From Roridomyces roridus (Eukaryota; Basidiomycota; Agaricomycetes; Agaricales; Mycenaceae), in NCBI GenBank assembly GCA_029378245.1, contig JARKIF010000005.1, positions 2,356,001 through 2,420,000 of the forward strand: a stretch of 64,000 bases of DNA, written 5' to 3'. The notes below the pieces were generated by a model, which saw only the letters and a program-made list of their open reading frames with translations, was not told the DNA's origin and ran no database searches. Position numbers and translations under genes: made by a program. Shown piece after piece: positions 1-11,067 of this stretch. How positions within the stretch are numbered: position 1 is the first letter of the stretch; each line of letters starts with the position of its first letter.

Positions 1-683
1 ACCTCAGGCGGGAGATCATCCACCCCGAATTCTGCCGTCGACTCGATGCACTCCAATTGGGGGCACTTGGTGGCGAAGAATGCGACGAAATCGGCATTTG
101 CCTCGTGAACAACCAGTCTCTTGACTCTAGTGAAATGATGGAGGTCCGGGACATCGGTCGAAGAGTGCGGCGGGAAGAAGGTGCCTCGCGGGGCGCTGAC
201 GAGGAGCGGGGGCGGAGGGGAGGTATAGGCAAATGTGAAGTACATATCGGTGAGACCGTCAGAGTATTTTTCTACAGTCAAGGATGGGACGAAATCTAGA
301 AAATCACAGTACATGTCCCAGTACCAATATGTGGGGAGGCAGTCGACGAGGACAAAATGGAGGGACTTGATGTTGGGGGTCCAGTCGTGTATGAAGGTTG
401 CGATCTCTGCGGGAGAGAGGCCGTAGTATGGCAATCTGTGTTTCCACCAGGAGGGAGTGATGCGTTTGCGGGTGTGGTCTTTGGCTGCGTATTCAGCCAA
501 TTCCTTGCATTGAAGCTCGTACTCTCCTGTGCGTCTTTGGTAAATTGAGATGGTCAGGGAACGGCAGTTTTGAGCCAGATATTGAGCGAAGTCGGTGATG
601 CCCGCGAGTTTGTATGTGAGCGAGGGAGTGTCGCAACTAGTGATTAGATGCCCGCTATGTAAATAGTGGGTTTTTACGCACAT
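1..683 (-). CDS. F-box/LRR-type hypothetical protein, 3' part missing from window
   Basis: The minus strand is open from position 683 to the window edge. The translated protein contains phrases such as GITDFAQYLAQNCRSLTI, WTPNIKSLHFVLVDCLP and RVKRLVVHEANADFVAFFA. Alternating short hydrophobic strands with repeated Leu/Ile and Cys-Pro-x-Leu are typical of the LRR-like C-terminal half of Agaricomycete F-box proteins. No F-box is visible in this part. The ATG at 683 follows an in-frame stop, so it is either the start or lies in an exon after an intron. The 3' end lies outside the window. The family call is inference from style; no catalytic motif is present. Confidence 0.45.
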   Translation of the reverse strand, partial: MCVKTHYLHSGHLITSCDTPSLTYKLAGITDFAQYLAQNCRSLTISIYQRRTGEYELQCKELAEYAAKDHTRKRITPSWWKHRLPYYGLSPAEIATFIHDWTPNIKSLHFVLVDCLPTYWYWDMYCDFLDFVPSLTVEKYSDGLTDMYFTFAYTSPPPPLLVSAPRGTFFPPHSSTDVPDLHHFTRVKRLVVHEANADFVAFFATKCPQLECIESTAEFGVDDLPPE

Positions 684-3041
684 GTGGGCTCCAAATCACC
701 TATTCAAAAAAAATGGCGCATTGATGTACTTTCTTATGTAATTTGCAACCATCTGATGGGATTGGCGGATGTCCGAAAAACATTGCTGTACTTATACCCC
801 GCTGATAGGTACTTATAAGAGCCATAAGCACGTAAGCAAAACACACCTCTCATAAGTGAACTACAAGCAAAAAGTTCGTCTTAGAGGCGATGTATAAGTT
901 GCAGCCTGAAAGTATAAGTGCATCGGTCATTTGATAAGCGGATCAACTTGGGATCCAGCCCCAATCCAGCCCAGTCCCTCACGAGTCCAATTCGCCTCGG
1001 CTGTCACCGCCTTCGTCGCCGGCCTCCTCATCGTTCCCTCCATCGACATGTCAATAGCTTGGCTACTAGTGGTTACCATCCTTTAACAGAGTCTACCCAC
1101 CGAGTCACCGACGGCCGTCGTGGACGGATGGTTCTCAACCCGGAGGGCAGTCATCCCAGTGTCTTCGAGCTGCAGCTGGCCGTCCCAGGCCCCCAAGGCG
1201 AACCTTTCCATCGCCAAAAATGCCAAACCCATACATGGGGTATGGGAGGGGTATGGGAGGCATAAAAGGCCGCAGGAGCCTCATACGGTCTCAAAAGGGC
1301 CTCAACCATGTCTTTTCATATCGATAGGGTAGGTCCGGGGACCCGTGCGCGCAGCCCAACGATTATATGTAGTTTTTTTTTTGTATTCATGTACCTCCCA
1401 GAATCGATGCATCCAGCTGAGTTTAGCGCTTGGCAGCGCTTATGAAATTGATCTAGACTTATCAAAAATTGGACCCGCTTATACATACTTGTCAACACTT
1501 GTGACTAACGCTCCACTTACAAGCTCAAACCCAGATTTCCGACAGATATCTCGGGCGACATTCGATCGTCGTTGCCATCCGTTTCTCCAGCCTTTCTGTT
1601 CCTTTTCAAATGTGCGTTTGCCGCCAATTTTCCGCCATTCTTTTGCTCTCTAATAGCTGGCGAGGAGGGATTCTTGTTCGGCACGTCGGCCCACTCTGGT
1701 CACTCCCCACTGTCGTGTCTCTGGGCTTCTTTCTGCTTCTTCCCCGTCTCCGAGCGCACAAGCTGCAGTTGACCATTTCCATACCTGGACTCCCTACCAA
1801 TTCTCCTCGCTTTTCCATGTCGCTGCATTTTCCCCATCCCAGGCCTTCTCGAGACGCCCTCCGGCTTCCCAACCGTCTTGACTCTTGACGTCTGGCAATT
1901 TCTTTTGCGGCCATTCCTCTCTGTCAGTCCATGCATGCAATCTAGCTTCCTTCAGATGCCAATTGAGTGGTTTCGGGGTGGTTCAAATCATGCAGCTGCT
2001 CTGCCTCCTCCCAATCAGTCTGAAGCAGTCGCAATCAGTCAGCGTGGTCGTTCCACAGCCGTGAACAACATCTATGTATGCCGGTCAAACGGTTAGTGTT
2101 AGTTGCCTGTTACGACCCGCCCTGAACTTGCATTAGAACGCGCTTACGATTTATTCTCGCGAATTCTTCTTCCGCCAATTCTTCTGTGAAGAACTGGGCC
2201 GACTTCCCGACACTCCAGATCCGACTTTACAGAGCTTCACCACCACAGGAATCCGACTCGATTGCTCTCCTTAATCAATACATGCCGTGGCGTCCAAGCA
2301 TCCTGCTCAACAACCTAACACTACGGCTTGGCAAGCCTCTAGATCTTTCTCTTCTCACTTTGTCTCTTCGTCTATGCGTTTCCTTCAATGATCCCGTTCT
2401 CAACTGGTTTGTCGCAGCCGATATTACTCAAGTTGTATTTATATGCGGAACCAGGTTGCTGAGAATGCGGGGCCTAATGCGAGCTGGTCGACGCGATAGC
2501 GTCGGGCCGGCGAGCTTTAGGCCGCGCTTAGATATAATACTTTTGTTTTCGTCCTGCCTTGTATCAAGTACTCCAGATTAATATAGGAAGGAAGGAAGGA
2601 AGGAAGGAATTAACCCGTAGGGATACATGTACATGGTCCAAAAGCAATAGACATTTGGCCCATAAATTGGCCCATAGCGGGCACTGCCGCGAAGCGGGCT
2701 ACATCAGTCATGTAATATCAGGGATGAGGAGGTGGAGGAAGATGGGGACGACGATGCTGAGCCATTCGCGACTGACGAGCATCCAGCTTGTCATCGAGTA
2801 CGCATGTCGGTGGCTGCTGGTGGAGAGGCAGTTCCAGCCATAGCCTACGATGAGCTCGACCAGCTCAGGAGGGAACATTCTTGTCGTGAGACAAGAATAT
2901 ATAAGGAAATCCCGAACACGTCAAATTTACGTGTAGCACGATCCCGTGCTTCGGCATCAAACCGTGCTTCGGCAAGGGACCGAAGCCAATTATGTACTAG
3001 CCCGCATTAAATTTCTGTTGATTCTCTTCCTTGCTCCGCGC
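684..3041. other. Gene-poor stretch, low-complexity and AT-rich patches
   Basis: I see no convincing gene here. Short ORFs of 60-130 codons occur on both strands without recognisable domains. About 780-920 and 1435-1500 are rich in ACTTA/TAAGT words, which may be traces of a decayed element. A short G-rich repeat (GTATGGGAGG twice) lies at about 1240-1260. A (GGAA)6 microsatellite lies at about 2585-2609. A duplicated CCGTGCTTCGGCA word lies at about 2945-2975. Confidence 0.4.
2585..2609. repeat. (GGAA)n microsatellite
   Basis: Six uninterrupted GGAA units are read directly. It lies in the gene-poor stretch and no function is implied. Confidence 0.85.
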
Positions 3042-3613
3042 CATGGATCCCATGGACTGCCCTCGCTCCGTCGACAAATGTACTCAAGGGATTGTCAAAA
3101 CGCTGCACTCCAACGAAGAATCAGCGGCTGCTGTCAGCAAGCTGGAGGTACGTGCCGGAGGTGAACGAAAAGTCGCACAGGTCCGGCATATCCGCTGTAT
3201 TCACCGGAATATTCCGGGCTCTACCTGGCAGCTTGCACTTGTCGAAGAACCCATCTCGACGACCCTCGACCTCGTCGCTTCACTTCCTGCGCTCACATCG
3301 CTGTTTCACTGTGATGAGTATTTTGGGAGGAACTGCGGGTGCGTGTGTGAGCAAGCTCATCCGGTTAGATCTTGACCGGATTGTCAATCTGCCCGAGTTT
3401 TTGCAGGCGTTGGGGAGAGACGAGAGTCTGCTACCCAAACTACGGACTTTGGCGGTTCGTGACGATGCGGCGCTGGATGGAGTCGATGTTCTGAAGCTGC
3501 TTGCGCATCGGAATCCGATTGTGCGTAGGATTCCGTTTTGGCGTTGGGGGTGGGAGTTTCTTCAAGATGGACACAGTTTGGATGATGGGTTGGAAGTTGT
3601 CATACTGGAGTAA
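3042..3613 (+). pseudogene. LRR/F-box-like gene fragment carrying a siroheme-synthase sequence
   Basis: An ATG at 3042 opens a short frame, and a second, overlapping frame (about 3230-3613) carries LRR-like text (LIRLDLDRIVNLPEFLQAL, LLPKLRTLAVRDDAALDGVD) ending at a stop at 3611-3613. The N-terminal and C-terminal parts are in different frames, there is no F-box, and the middle (3161-3221) is 59/61 identical to part of the siroheme synthase gene at 12438-12498. This is best read as a broken remnant of an F-box/LRR gene with an inserted or converted foreign patch. A spliced short gene cannot be excluded. Confidence 0.4.
3161..3221. repeat. 61-bp fragment copied from the siroheme synthase gene
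   Basis: It is identical at 59 of 61 positions, in the same plus-strand orientation, to 12438-12498. There the minus strand encodes the conserved NTADIPDLCDF stretch of the Met8-like domain. Similarity stops abruptly on both sides. Seen directly in the sequence. Confidence 0.9.
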
Positions 3614-3860
3614 GTGCGAAGTTGATTTGCTTCTGGGCCCCGTGGGGTGAAGAATGCGTGTTGTTTACTTATGAAGTTGTGAACTACCAATGTAGCATTG
3701 GATTGATTGGCTCTTTTGAATCAACTCAGATACGGAGCAATCCTTCTTTCTGCTGAAGACCTGAGCGTAATCAAGATCAACAGAAGCGCTCCTGGTTTCC
3801 CAGATAACGTTTCGGACAAGATGATGGTAAACCACAACAGAAAAGTTAAAACACAAGTAC

Positions 3861-5971
3861 TCAGTCTACAAGTCTACGAATAACCTCTGCCACACCCTTC
3901 CTCGCAGTTACAACACACTTGAATTCCTCGGGGCGGCTACAAGTTCTTGAGCATCCGGCGACAGTGAAATGTGAAACGACACAAGTGTTTACCTGATAGC
4001 CCCATCCAAAAATTCTCCAGACGGAAGCACCGGAATACCCTCTTCAATCGGCGCGCTGATATCAAAAAAGGTCAAGATGGAAGCGCAGACGAGCCATACA
4101 GCCATGTCGGCGAGATGCGAACCTACAACTAGTCATAAGTTACGATTGAAACGGGAACTTGAAGCAGACTATGGAGTTACCGGGACAAGCCCTCCGTCCG
4201 TAGCCAAAAAGAATATCCTTCGGATCCATCTCCTTGGCATGCGTTGCCGTCTTGATGAATCGCTCCGGCCGGAAGGCTTCTGGGTCTGAATAAATCTTGG
4301 GATCACGGAAAAACAACCTAGGTTCGACGGTGAGAAAGTTCAGTTGGTTCAAATCTGAGAAAACCAACCAGGTATTGGCCATGATGATCGTGTCCTTTGG
4401 TATGAAATATCCGTTGTGGACATCGTCTTCGGCGGCTGCATGTGGGAGTCCTATGATTATCAACCGTAAGACATCTCGTTGACTTGTCGAAGTCTCGTGT
4501 ATGTACCCAGCGGCACCATGGTATATTTCCGGAAGACCTCTAGAATGAGCGCTTCGACGAACGGGAGACGGGCACGGTCGGCCGATCGAGGAGCGGTGGA
4601 AGGACCAAGAACATTGTTGAGCTCCATCTGAGCTTTACGTTGGGCATCTGGGTGTAGGACCATGGCGAGGAAAAATGTCTCGATGACGGCGGCAGTCTGT
4701 GCGTCGCAATTAGAATGGTTTTGTCTGTGATTCAACTCAGGTCAGCCACACCGTTTCAGAGCCACCTGTGAGAATTACACTGAGTTGACTGCAATAGCGA
4801 ATATCACTATAGCAGGCTTACCACCCCAGACTCCGGATGCCGCCAGTTTCAGGACGTCTTCCTCTTCAGCGGTATATTCATGGCAACTGAGAAGATCTGA
4901 AACCATAGAAGGCATGGATTTTCCCATTTCCTAACCGTTTTTCTTCTTCAACGACTGGTGCAAGAGAGAAAGAGCACCCACGATTTGCTTCTTCACCCAA
5001 TCAAGTGGTGTATCAAGGGACGCTTGGAGGGCGGCACGGTACGGGATAATTTTCTTCTTCCATCCGGCGCCTGGAAACCATTCTGGAACGTATCGCACTG
5101 CAATGTTCATAGTCAGCATTAATACTATCAAAGGTGTCGGAAATGTACTACAGAACGGGAATGTATCGACTGCAAATGCGTTCACACCAGTCAGTTCGGA
5201 GAATTGTTTCATGGCGACGTCAATCAGCTTGAGCAGCGGGTCGTTTTCGTCTTTGAGCTGGTAGCCAAAGGTCACGTTGAGGACGATTGCACCAGCGAAT
5301 CTCCTCGACTTGAATCAACCTATCCAAAGAGAATGAAACAATCACACACCTAAAGCCGTGCTCTCTCCACATGTTGGGCGTTTGGAGTATGTCATGCAGG
5401 AATGAATGGATCGCAGTCTCCAGTGGAGGACCGCAGGTGGTTTCGACTTTGGAACGAGTGCCGAGGACTTGAGCCATCATGCGACGTTGCTCAGACCACT
5501 TCTTCCCGAATTGAATGAGACCTCCAAGGCGGGTGAGAGGATTGATACACAGAATCGGGCGCAAATTAGATACCTGGACTTTGGTCGTACCCAACGAGCT
5601 CTCCACCCATAACGAGTCTAGGACGATTGCTGTATATCCGACTCTTCTTGTCGAGCATATCAGTCGCGTATTTCAGGTCGTTGAGCACGATGATGTGTTT
5701 TCCAAAGACGCTGAGGTGAACAATCGGACCTAGAAGAATTCGCACCAGCTGAGAGAGAAAGACGAGAGAAATCACCATAAGTTGTAGCCCATTCCGCGAA
5801 GGTTATCCATGGTTTCGACGGAGGCAGATCCAGGGCGTTTCCGAGCAGGAATGTTCCCTTTGGACCAGGCGGAAACGGCGCGATACTCTTCTTTTTGACA
5901 CGCGCAAACCAGAAGGCGGCAGCCAGTGCCGTAGCGCCTAGTGCAAGAGCCACAAAAACCTCGGCTTGCAT
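3861..5971 (-). CDS. Cytochrome P450 monooxygenase (OrdA-like group), terpene cluster
   Basis: A microsomal heme-thiolate monooxygenase expected to hydroxylate or oxidise a small lipophilic substrate in the ER, using electrons from P450 reductase. The start at 5971 (MQAEVFVALALGATALAAAF) gives an N-terminal membrane anchor followed by the proline hinge PFPPGPKGTFLLGN. Later come the KYTMVP region (K helix, variant), the FRPERF motif and the heme-binding loop FGYGRRACPG, whose Cys is the iron ligand. The C-terminus ...GEFLDGAIR joins PEEFKCVVTARKG before the TGA at 3861. About eight to nine exons with short GT-AG introns join cleanly, e.g. VPLG/LPHAAAEDD and NTW/LFFRDP. It is a paralogue of the P450 at 34632-36554. 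The region just upstream is duplicated in front of the terpene synthase, so co-regulation is likely. Substrate unknown. Confidence 0.9.
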
Positions 5972-6290
5972 GGAGATTGAGGCGGCGAAGGACAAGGAAG
6001 ATTTCTGAGTCGGAAGGCCTTGACCGGAGCTTGCGACTGCCTTCGAATGATTCGTCGCTTCCCCGCTTCCCAGTCATTTGAATCGCTGTAAATCCGCGGC
6101 CGATAGGCTGATTCCTTGTAAAAGTGGCAACAGGGAATCCATTTCCAGTGATCCGAGAATGCCAACGTGTCGTCGGGTTTCTCGGGTACAAATCGTTGAG
6201 TTTGCGCAGAAGCGTATCTAGCTACTGGTCGCCAAGTGTCCAAGTGTCCAAGTACCCTCAAGCTGAGGATTTCTCAGAAGATGGTGGTTT
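5972..6290 (-). promoter_or_regulatory. Copy A of a shared 5' leader/promoter module (upstream of P450)
   Basis: This stretch abuts the ATG of the minus-strand P450 and matches 10742-11012 over its whole length with small indels. Perfect blocks include CTTGACCGGAGCTTG, GATTCGTCGCTT, CCATTTCCAGTGATCCGAG and TCGGGTTTCTCGGG. The match reaches down to the last bases before the start codon. A tandem CCAAGTGT lies at about 6230-6250. A role as duplicated promoter is inference from position; the similarity itself is direct. Confidence 0.75.
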
Positions 6291-6881
6291 GGGTAAGGAA
6301 GTTGCGGGCAGTTCGGCCACCACCGGCGCGGACCTGCTTACCTAATATGCTTCTCGTCTCTCCTCGGAAATTTCGCGGTAAGGGTTGGGTAAGGGCTGAT
6401 GTGTCTCAGTCCACACCAAATGCCCCGAGATCTCGAGAGCTACCGCAATGCTGGGTAAGAACGGCTGGCCAGGCTTAACTCACCAAATATTGACTTGCTA
6501 CTCTCAGCTCTGAAACTCACAAACAGTGGGCTTGAGTGTGCTCGTTGGACCAACGTTGGACTTACCGGCGAACATCCGCCTCAGAGCCGTTCAAAAGCAG
6601 GATTCTTCAACCTCCAGGTGCGCCGACTCGTGCAGCATCTAAGAAGACCGCCGACTTCAAGGCATGCGCTTCTTTCTTCCAGTTTTGCCATTGGCCACCC
6701 ACACAAGTAATTACTTCTGGTTCAATGCCAGTCGAGTCCAAGTCCACGTCATAAATTAATTAATGCCATGCCAGGGAGAACACTAGAATCGTACATGCCA
6801 TGCGAAGCAATGGCCTCAAGCCCAGGTCTGCTACTTACCTTAACCACGACATTCCTCACTCTTCCGATCTAACTTCGATGC
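6291..6881. other. Intergenic region between divergent P450 genes
   Basis: Nearly 0.6 kb without a supportable gene. Together with copy A of the leader module it forms the bidirectional upstream region of the two divergently transcribed P450 genes. No further repeats or motifs were recognised. Confidence 0.4.
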
Positions 6882-8884
6882 ATGATATACGACCCCGCCG
6901 CCCTCGTTCTCGCTCTCCTACGCCCCATCATGTTCCAAACGATTTTGCTCTCCCTCACCGCCACGGTCTCTGTCATCGTCATCTGGAACCAACTGAGCAA
7001 GAAGGTCCAAGATGACATACCCTTCATTCCCGGACCCGCCAGCGACTCGTTCTTCACCGGCAACATGCACACCCTCGCAGCAGCCCCGAGTGATGCCGCC
7101 GCCATCTCCTACACCAAAACCCACGGCGGTATCGTCAAGCTAAACGGCATCCTCGGTGTCTCGAAACACGTACTACTCATTTCCGACCCAGCTGCGCTGC
7201 GCAGACTGTTTGGCGCTTCGACAGGTCAGTGGGATTCAAGTTCGCGGAACTTGGCTTCGATCAAGTCGCTTTTTGGTCCTGGGGTCTCGGCCGTTGAGGG
7301 CGCGGACCATATTCGGCAGAGGAAATTCATCGTGCAGGCGTTGACGCCGGTTCAGACGAGGGGGATGATCGATTCAGTTCAAGATGCTTCCCAGTCGGTG
7401 CGTCCTCTCAGTTCCCTTCCTGTTTTCGGTTAATCAATTCGAACTCTCCAGATGCGCAGGATGCTTAATAAAAGCTGCCCAGGCACGAAACCCGTCCAAC
7501 TCGACATGCTCCACTGGGCACGCCGCGTGGCCCTCGACTCGCTCACCATGTTCGCATTCGGCGTCTCCCTCCACGCAATGGAGAAACCCGAACACGCCCA
7601 CGATCTCCTCCACACTTTCGACTCGATGCTCGAAGACTGTATGGGCAAGACGTCCGAGATGCAGTATTTCCTCCGCGAGACTGCCGTGGCGGGGATATAC
7701 CCCAGTTTGTTAGGGATTGCGATGACGGATATGCAGTTCTTCCGCTCGACGATGGGGACGACGAAGAGGTTGACGCAGTTCAGTGAGTGGGTGAGGAAGG
7801 AGAGGGAGGAGATGGGGAGTCTTGGGGGTGGGAGTGATTTGTTGAGTTCGTTGTGTGAGTGTCCGCAGTCGGGATTTCGATTCGAGTGCTAACTAGCGCT
7901 AACTCTCGATAGACAAGGCCAATCAGGCAGAGTCGGCCAAGTCCAAGCTGGCAGATCATGAGATTCGGGCTCTCATTGGGTAGGCGCGAGTCTGTTTCGT
8001 TCAGTTTTCCGCTAACCCGTCTCAGAATGGTCCTCTTTGCAGGCCACGACACCGTCTCTACAACCCTCGCCATGTTCCTCAACGACATGGCACGATACCC
8101 CACAGTCCAACAGCGCCTCCGCGAGGAGATCAACGCTAAACGGGCCGAAATCGGCGGCGACGAGGTCAAATTTAGCCAGGACGACTACGACTCGATGCCG
8201 TATTTGAACGCCGTGCTCAAGGTAACTGCCAATTCATTCGTGTGTTTCATTCATTCTAATAACAGAACCCAGGAATCCATGCGCATCAACCCCGTCCTCG
8301 GGCAGACCTTTCGCACCAACCGCGCCGCTGACGTCCTCCCGCTCTCCGAGCCCATCCTCTGCACCGACGGTAAGATGTGGAGTGAGATTGCCGTCGCGGG
8401 GGGTACTCTTGTCGTCATTGATATCATGGGTTCTAATTTACGGGAGGATGTTTGGGGCAAGGATGCAAGGGAGTTTCGGGCAGAGCGGTGGCTTGATAGT
8501 GAGGAGAAGGTTGTACCGCGGGAGAAAACGCCGGGGATGGTGTATGGGAGCCTGTTGAATTTCGTGGCTGGGAGTAAGTGCCCTCTGTTGGGGTTCCCCG
8601 GGATTTCTGACGAACAATACTTAGATCGGACTTGTCCTGGGTGGCGGATCGCTATTTTGGAACTACAATCTTTCATCTGCGATATCGTTGAAGGGTTCAA
8701 AATCTCCGCAGTACCCGGCAACGGTGAGATTGTGCGCGAGTTCCATGGGGTGTCAATTCTCAAGGTACGTTCAATGATCGAGCATGGTTGCGAGCGATCC
8801 ATTGATTTTTGGCAGGTTGCGGGGAAGCCGGTCAAGGGCGGGGAGGTGCCGCTTATCTTGGAGGCTATCCCGGGAAAGGCGTAG
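6882..8884 (+). CDS. Cytochrome P450 monooxygenase, terpene cluster
   Basis: A second microsomal P450, not closely related to the first. The start MIYDPAALVLALLRPIMF leads into a hydrophobic anchor (a second ATG at 6930 is an alternative start), then the hinge IPFIPGPASDSFFTGN. The oxygen-binding I-helix AGHDTVSTTLAMF, the K-helix ESMRINP (E and R of the ExxR motif), FRAERW and the heme loop NFVAGNRTCPG are all present. The heme loop is split by an intron inside GN (exon ends ...GCTGGGA, next starts ATCGG). About six or seven exons join in frame to a TAG at 8882-8884. It lies divergent from the first P450 and convergent with the terpene synthase, which suggests the product is tailored from a terpene scaffold. 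Substrate unknown. Confidence 0.9.
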
Positions 8885-9401
8885 AATGTTCGGGTGGGTG
8901 TGAGCATATACTTACTAGCGCCCGATTTCTTGATAGGTGTAATATATCTATCTATTCATTCGAGAAGAAATGTCGAGGGCTTTCCCTCGGGTTCTAGCTT
9001 CCTCCTCGGACTACGGGCAAGACGGTCCGTCGGAGCGACCAAACATGAATTTGGAGCGGAGTCTCGACATGGAACACACCAGATTGCCCAGATAATGTAG
9101 AGATACCTACCCCCGTGTACAGCGGCAGTTGAACATTGCAAAACGCGGCATTTTGGTATCTTTCTTTTGCGGGCGTGTAGAAGCGCTTACTGAACACCGT
9201 TTTCATCTTTCATTGGTCGGATAAGAGCTTGGCCCAGGCTGCAACATAATTCCTGCGGGCGCACGGCACGGTGTGCGGGCTAACGTTCACGTTAACGTTC
9301 AACTTTGGGAGATTCGGATCGATTTCATGTTGCAGATAAATTATATGTACAGAATCTGCCGTGCAAGCAAGAACAAAAAAGGGATGGATGAGTGGTCGCG
9401 T
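8885..9401. other. Intergenic, convergent gene ends
   Basis: About 0.5 kb between the 3' ends of the plus-strand P450 and the minus-strand terpene synthase. It presumably holds both terminator regions. I see no gene or repeat. Confidence 0.4.
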
Positions 9402-10741
9402 CTAGGATGCATATTGCTCTTTCCACGCAGCGGGGAGGCGGTAGTGCGCAACGTCGAGGTGGAAGCGGCTGGAAGGACATGAGTGACGGGTGGAGATAAG
9501 ACTGGAGAAAGACAACCTACATGTACCCCTGCTCGTACTCCTTGAACGCTCTCCGTGCGTTGGGGGCGTCTTTCAAGATCAGAGCGGCGCGTTTGGCGAC
9601 GGCGACCGTCTCGTCTGATACATCCTGCAGAATCTTGATAGGGTGATCGCCCGATACCCGCGACATCATCTTGCAGTAATTGTGCTCCTCGCCGTCCATC
9701 GCCTCTTTGTAAAAGCTATGTAGCGCGGATTCAGTATCAAGTCAATCAAGTGAAACAAAAGGGAAAGCACCAACCTAAGCACGTCGTTGAGGAAGTTGGT
9801 GAAGATGAGCATCTCCGGGATCGCCTGGACATAGTCGACGACGTCCGGATGATCCTTCTTTGGGAAGCAGGCGTACGAGTAGAAGCCGGAGATTCCTGGA
9901 AATAAATGAGTTATCCACTCGAAAGAAAAGAAGCTGCGAACCGCTCAGACTGCGGCAGTAATACGGCCACAGCTTAGCGTCGACTTTTGTGGATACCATC
10001 TTGGTCAGACTGCGGACTTCGAGACAGCTCCCGTCGATAAAGGTACATGAGCTCATAATCATTGCATCTGCAACGTACGGCTCGTAGTGGTCGTAAAGCT
10101 GGAGCAGGGTGTTGGCGAAACCGTCGAGCACGTGGTGTTGTTGCGGTTGGCGGGCGTACATCAATCTTGTAAACGATTCGAGGGGGCCGATGATGTCGTC
10201 GGCGACGTTGTCCATCCACTTCATGCCGGCAGTCGCAATCGCGATGACGATCTTCAAGTCAAACTCGTGAGCGGGATAGAAGAGCTGGAGCGGGTTATCA
10301 GCTATGGGAAGGTGTAGACGAAGAAAACGGAAGGGGACTGTCCGCAGCGACACGGCCAAGGAGGCAGAATGGGGCGATGACGATGACGTGGGCGGTGGTC
10401 ACCGTCGGGAGGATGACCCGGTGGTGCCCGTGGCGGCGGTGCCACAGGCGGTGGTGCGTGAGGCGACTGCGGTGGGCGACGTCGCCACTGCTACCGTGGG
10501 AGACATACCTTACGCAGCGGTGATGCCTCGTGAAGGAGTGGGGCTGCCCAGCTCGACCAGCAGAGGCAGTTTGAAGTCTCTTCGCCTGACTGTTTCAGGC
10601 TTCGTAGACTCGGTGAAGAAAAACGGTGAAAGCGTGCTGAAGAGCACCAAAAGCGCTTTTAGTAAGCTAAAACGTTAACGGTGATCAAGTTTATGATGTA
10701 CTATGTACTGTGCTATGTACTTCTCTTTTCAACTCCACCAT
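9402..10741 (-). CDS. Terpene synthase, trichodiene synthase (TRI5)-like family
   Basis: Cyclises a prenyl diphosphate, probably farnesyl diphosphate, with Mg2+. Recognisable parts in order: FYPAHEFDLKIVIAIATAG leading into an Asp-rich metal motif DNVADD; AKLWPYYCRSLSGISGFYSY; the second metal motif NDVLSFYKEAMDGEEHNY (NSE/DTE type); and the C-terminal GYIRFHLDVAHYRL that typifies the family. Introns at 9469-9520, 9716-9774 and about 9900-9942 join these blocks in frame, with the TAG at 9402-9404. Coding is firm only from 9402 to about 10315. The N-terminal exons are unresolved. I extend the gene to the ATG at 10741 because the sequence upstream of it matches the leader of the first P450 right up to the start codon, and the exon MVELKRE ends at a plausible GTACAT donor. 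Product unknown. Confidence 0.8.
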
Positions 10742-11012
10742 GCAGTCGAATTGAGAAGGAAAAGGACAAAGAAGAATCGCAAGACCTTGACCGGAGCTTG
10801 GGGCTGCCTTCGATTGATTCGTCGCTTGCCAGTCATTTAGCTCGCTGTAAATCCGCGCCTGATGGGCTCAAAGTGGCAACATGGATTCCATTTCCAGTGA
10901 TCCGAGAAGGCTGACTGACGTGCAGTCGGGTTTCTCGGGTTGCGAGTCGTTGAATTTGTTTAGCTACTGGTTGCCAAGTCTACCTTGAGCTGAGGATGCG
11001 ACTTTCTCAAAA
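10742..11012 (-). promoter_or_regulatory. Copy B of the shared 5' leader/promoter module (upstream of terpene synthase)
   Basis: It matches copy A at 5972-6290 with small indels and is oriented the same way relative to the downstream minus-strand gene. The blocks CTTGACCGGAGCTT, GATTCGTCGCTT and CCATTTCCAGTGATCCGAG are identical in both. The position suggests a duplicated promoter. A small non-autonomous mobile element that landed twice is the alternative. Confidence 0.7.
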
Positions 11013-11067
11013 GCAAAAGGCTATTCGAGTAAATCAGTATGTTTCATACACGGATTGAATATAGCGC

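Noticed and set aside
8251..8907. 218-codon minus-strand ORF opposite the second P450
   Set aside because: Antisense shadow. The plus strand carries the ExxR and heme motifs of the P450.
10304..10678. 124-codon plus-strand ORF as an annotated gene
   Set aside because: No homology recognised and it overlaps the terpene synthase 5' region. Kept only as a finding.
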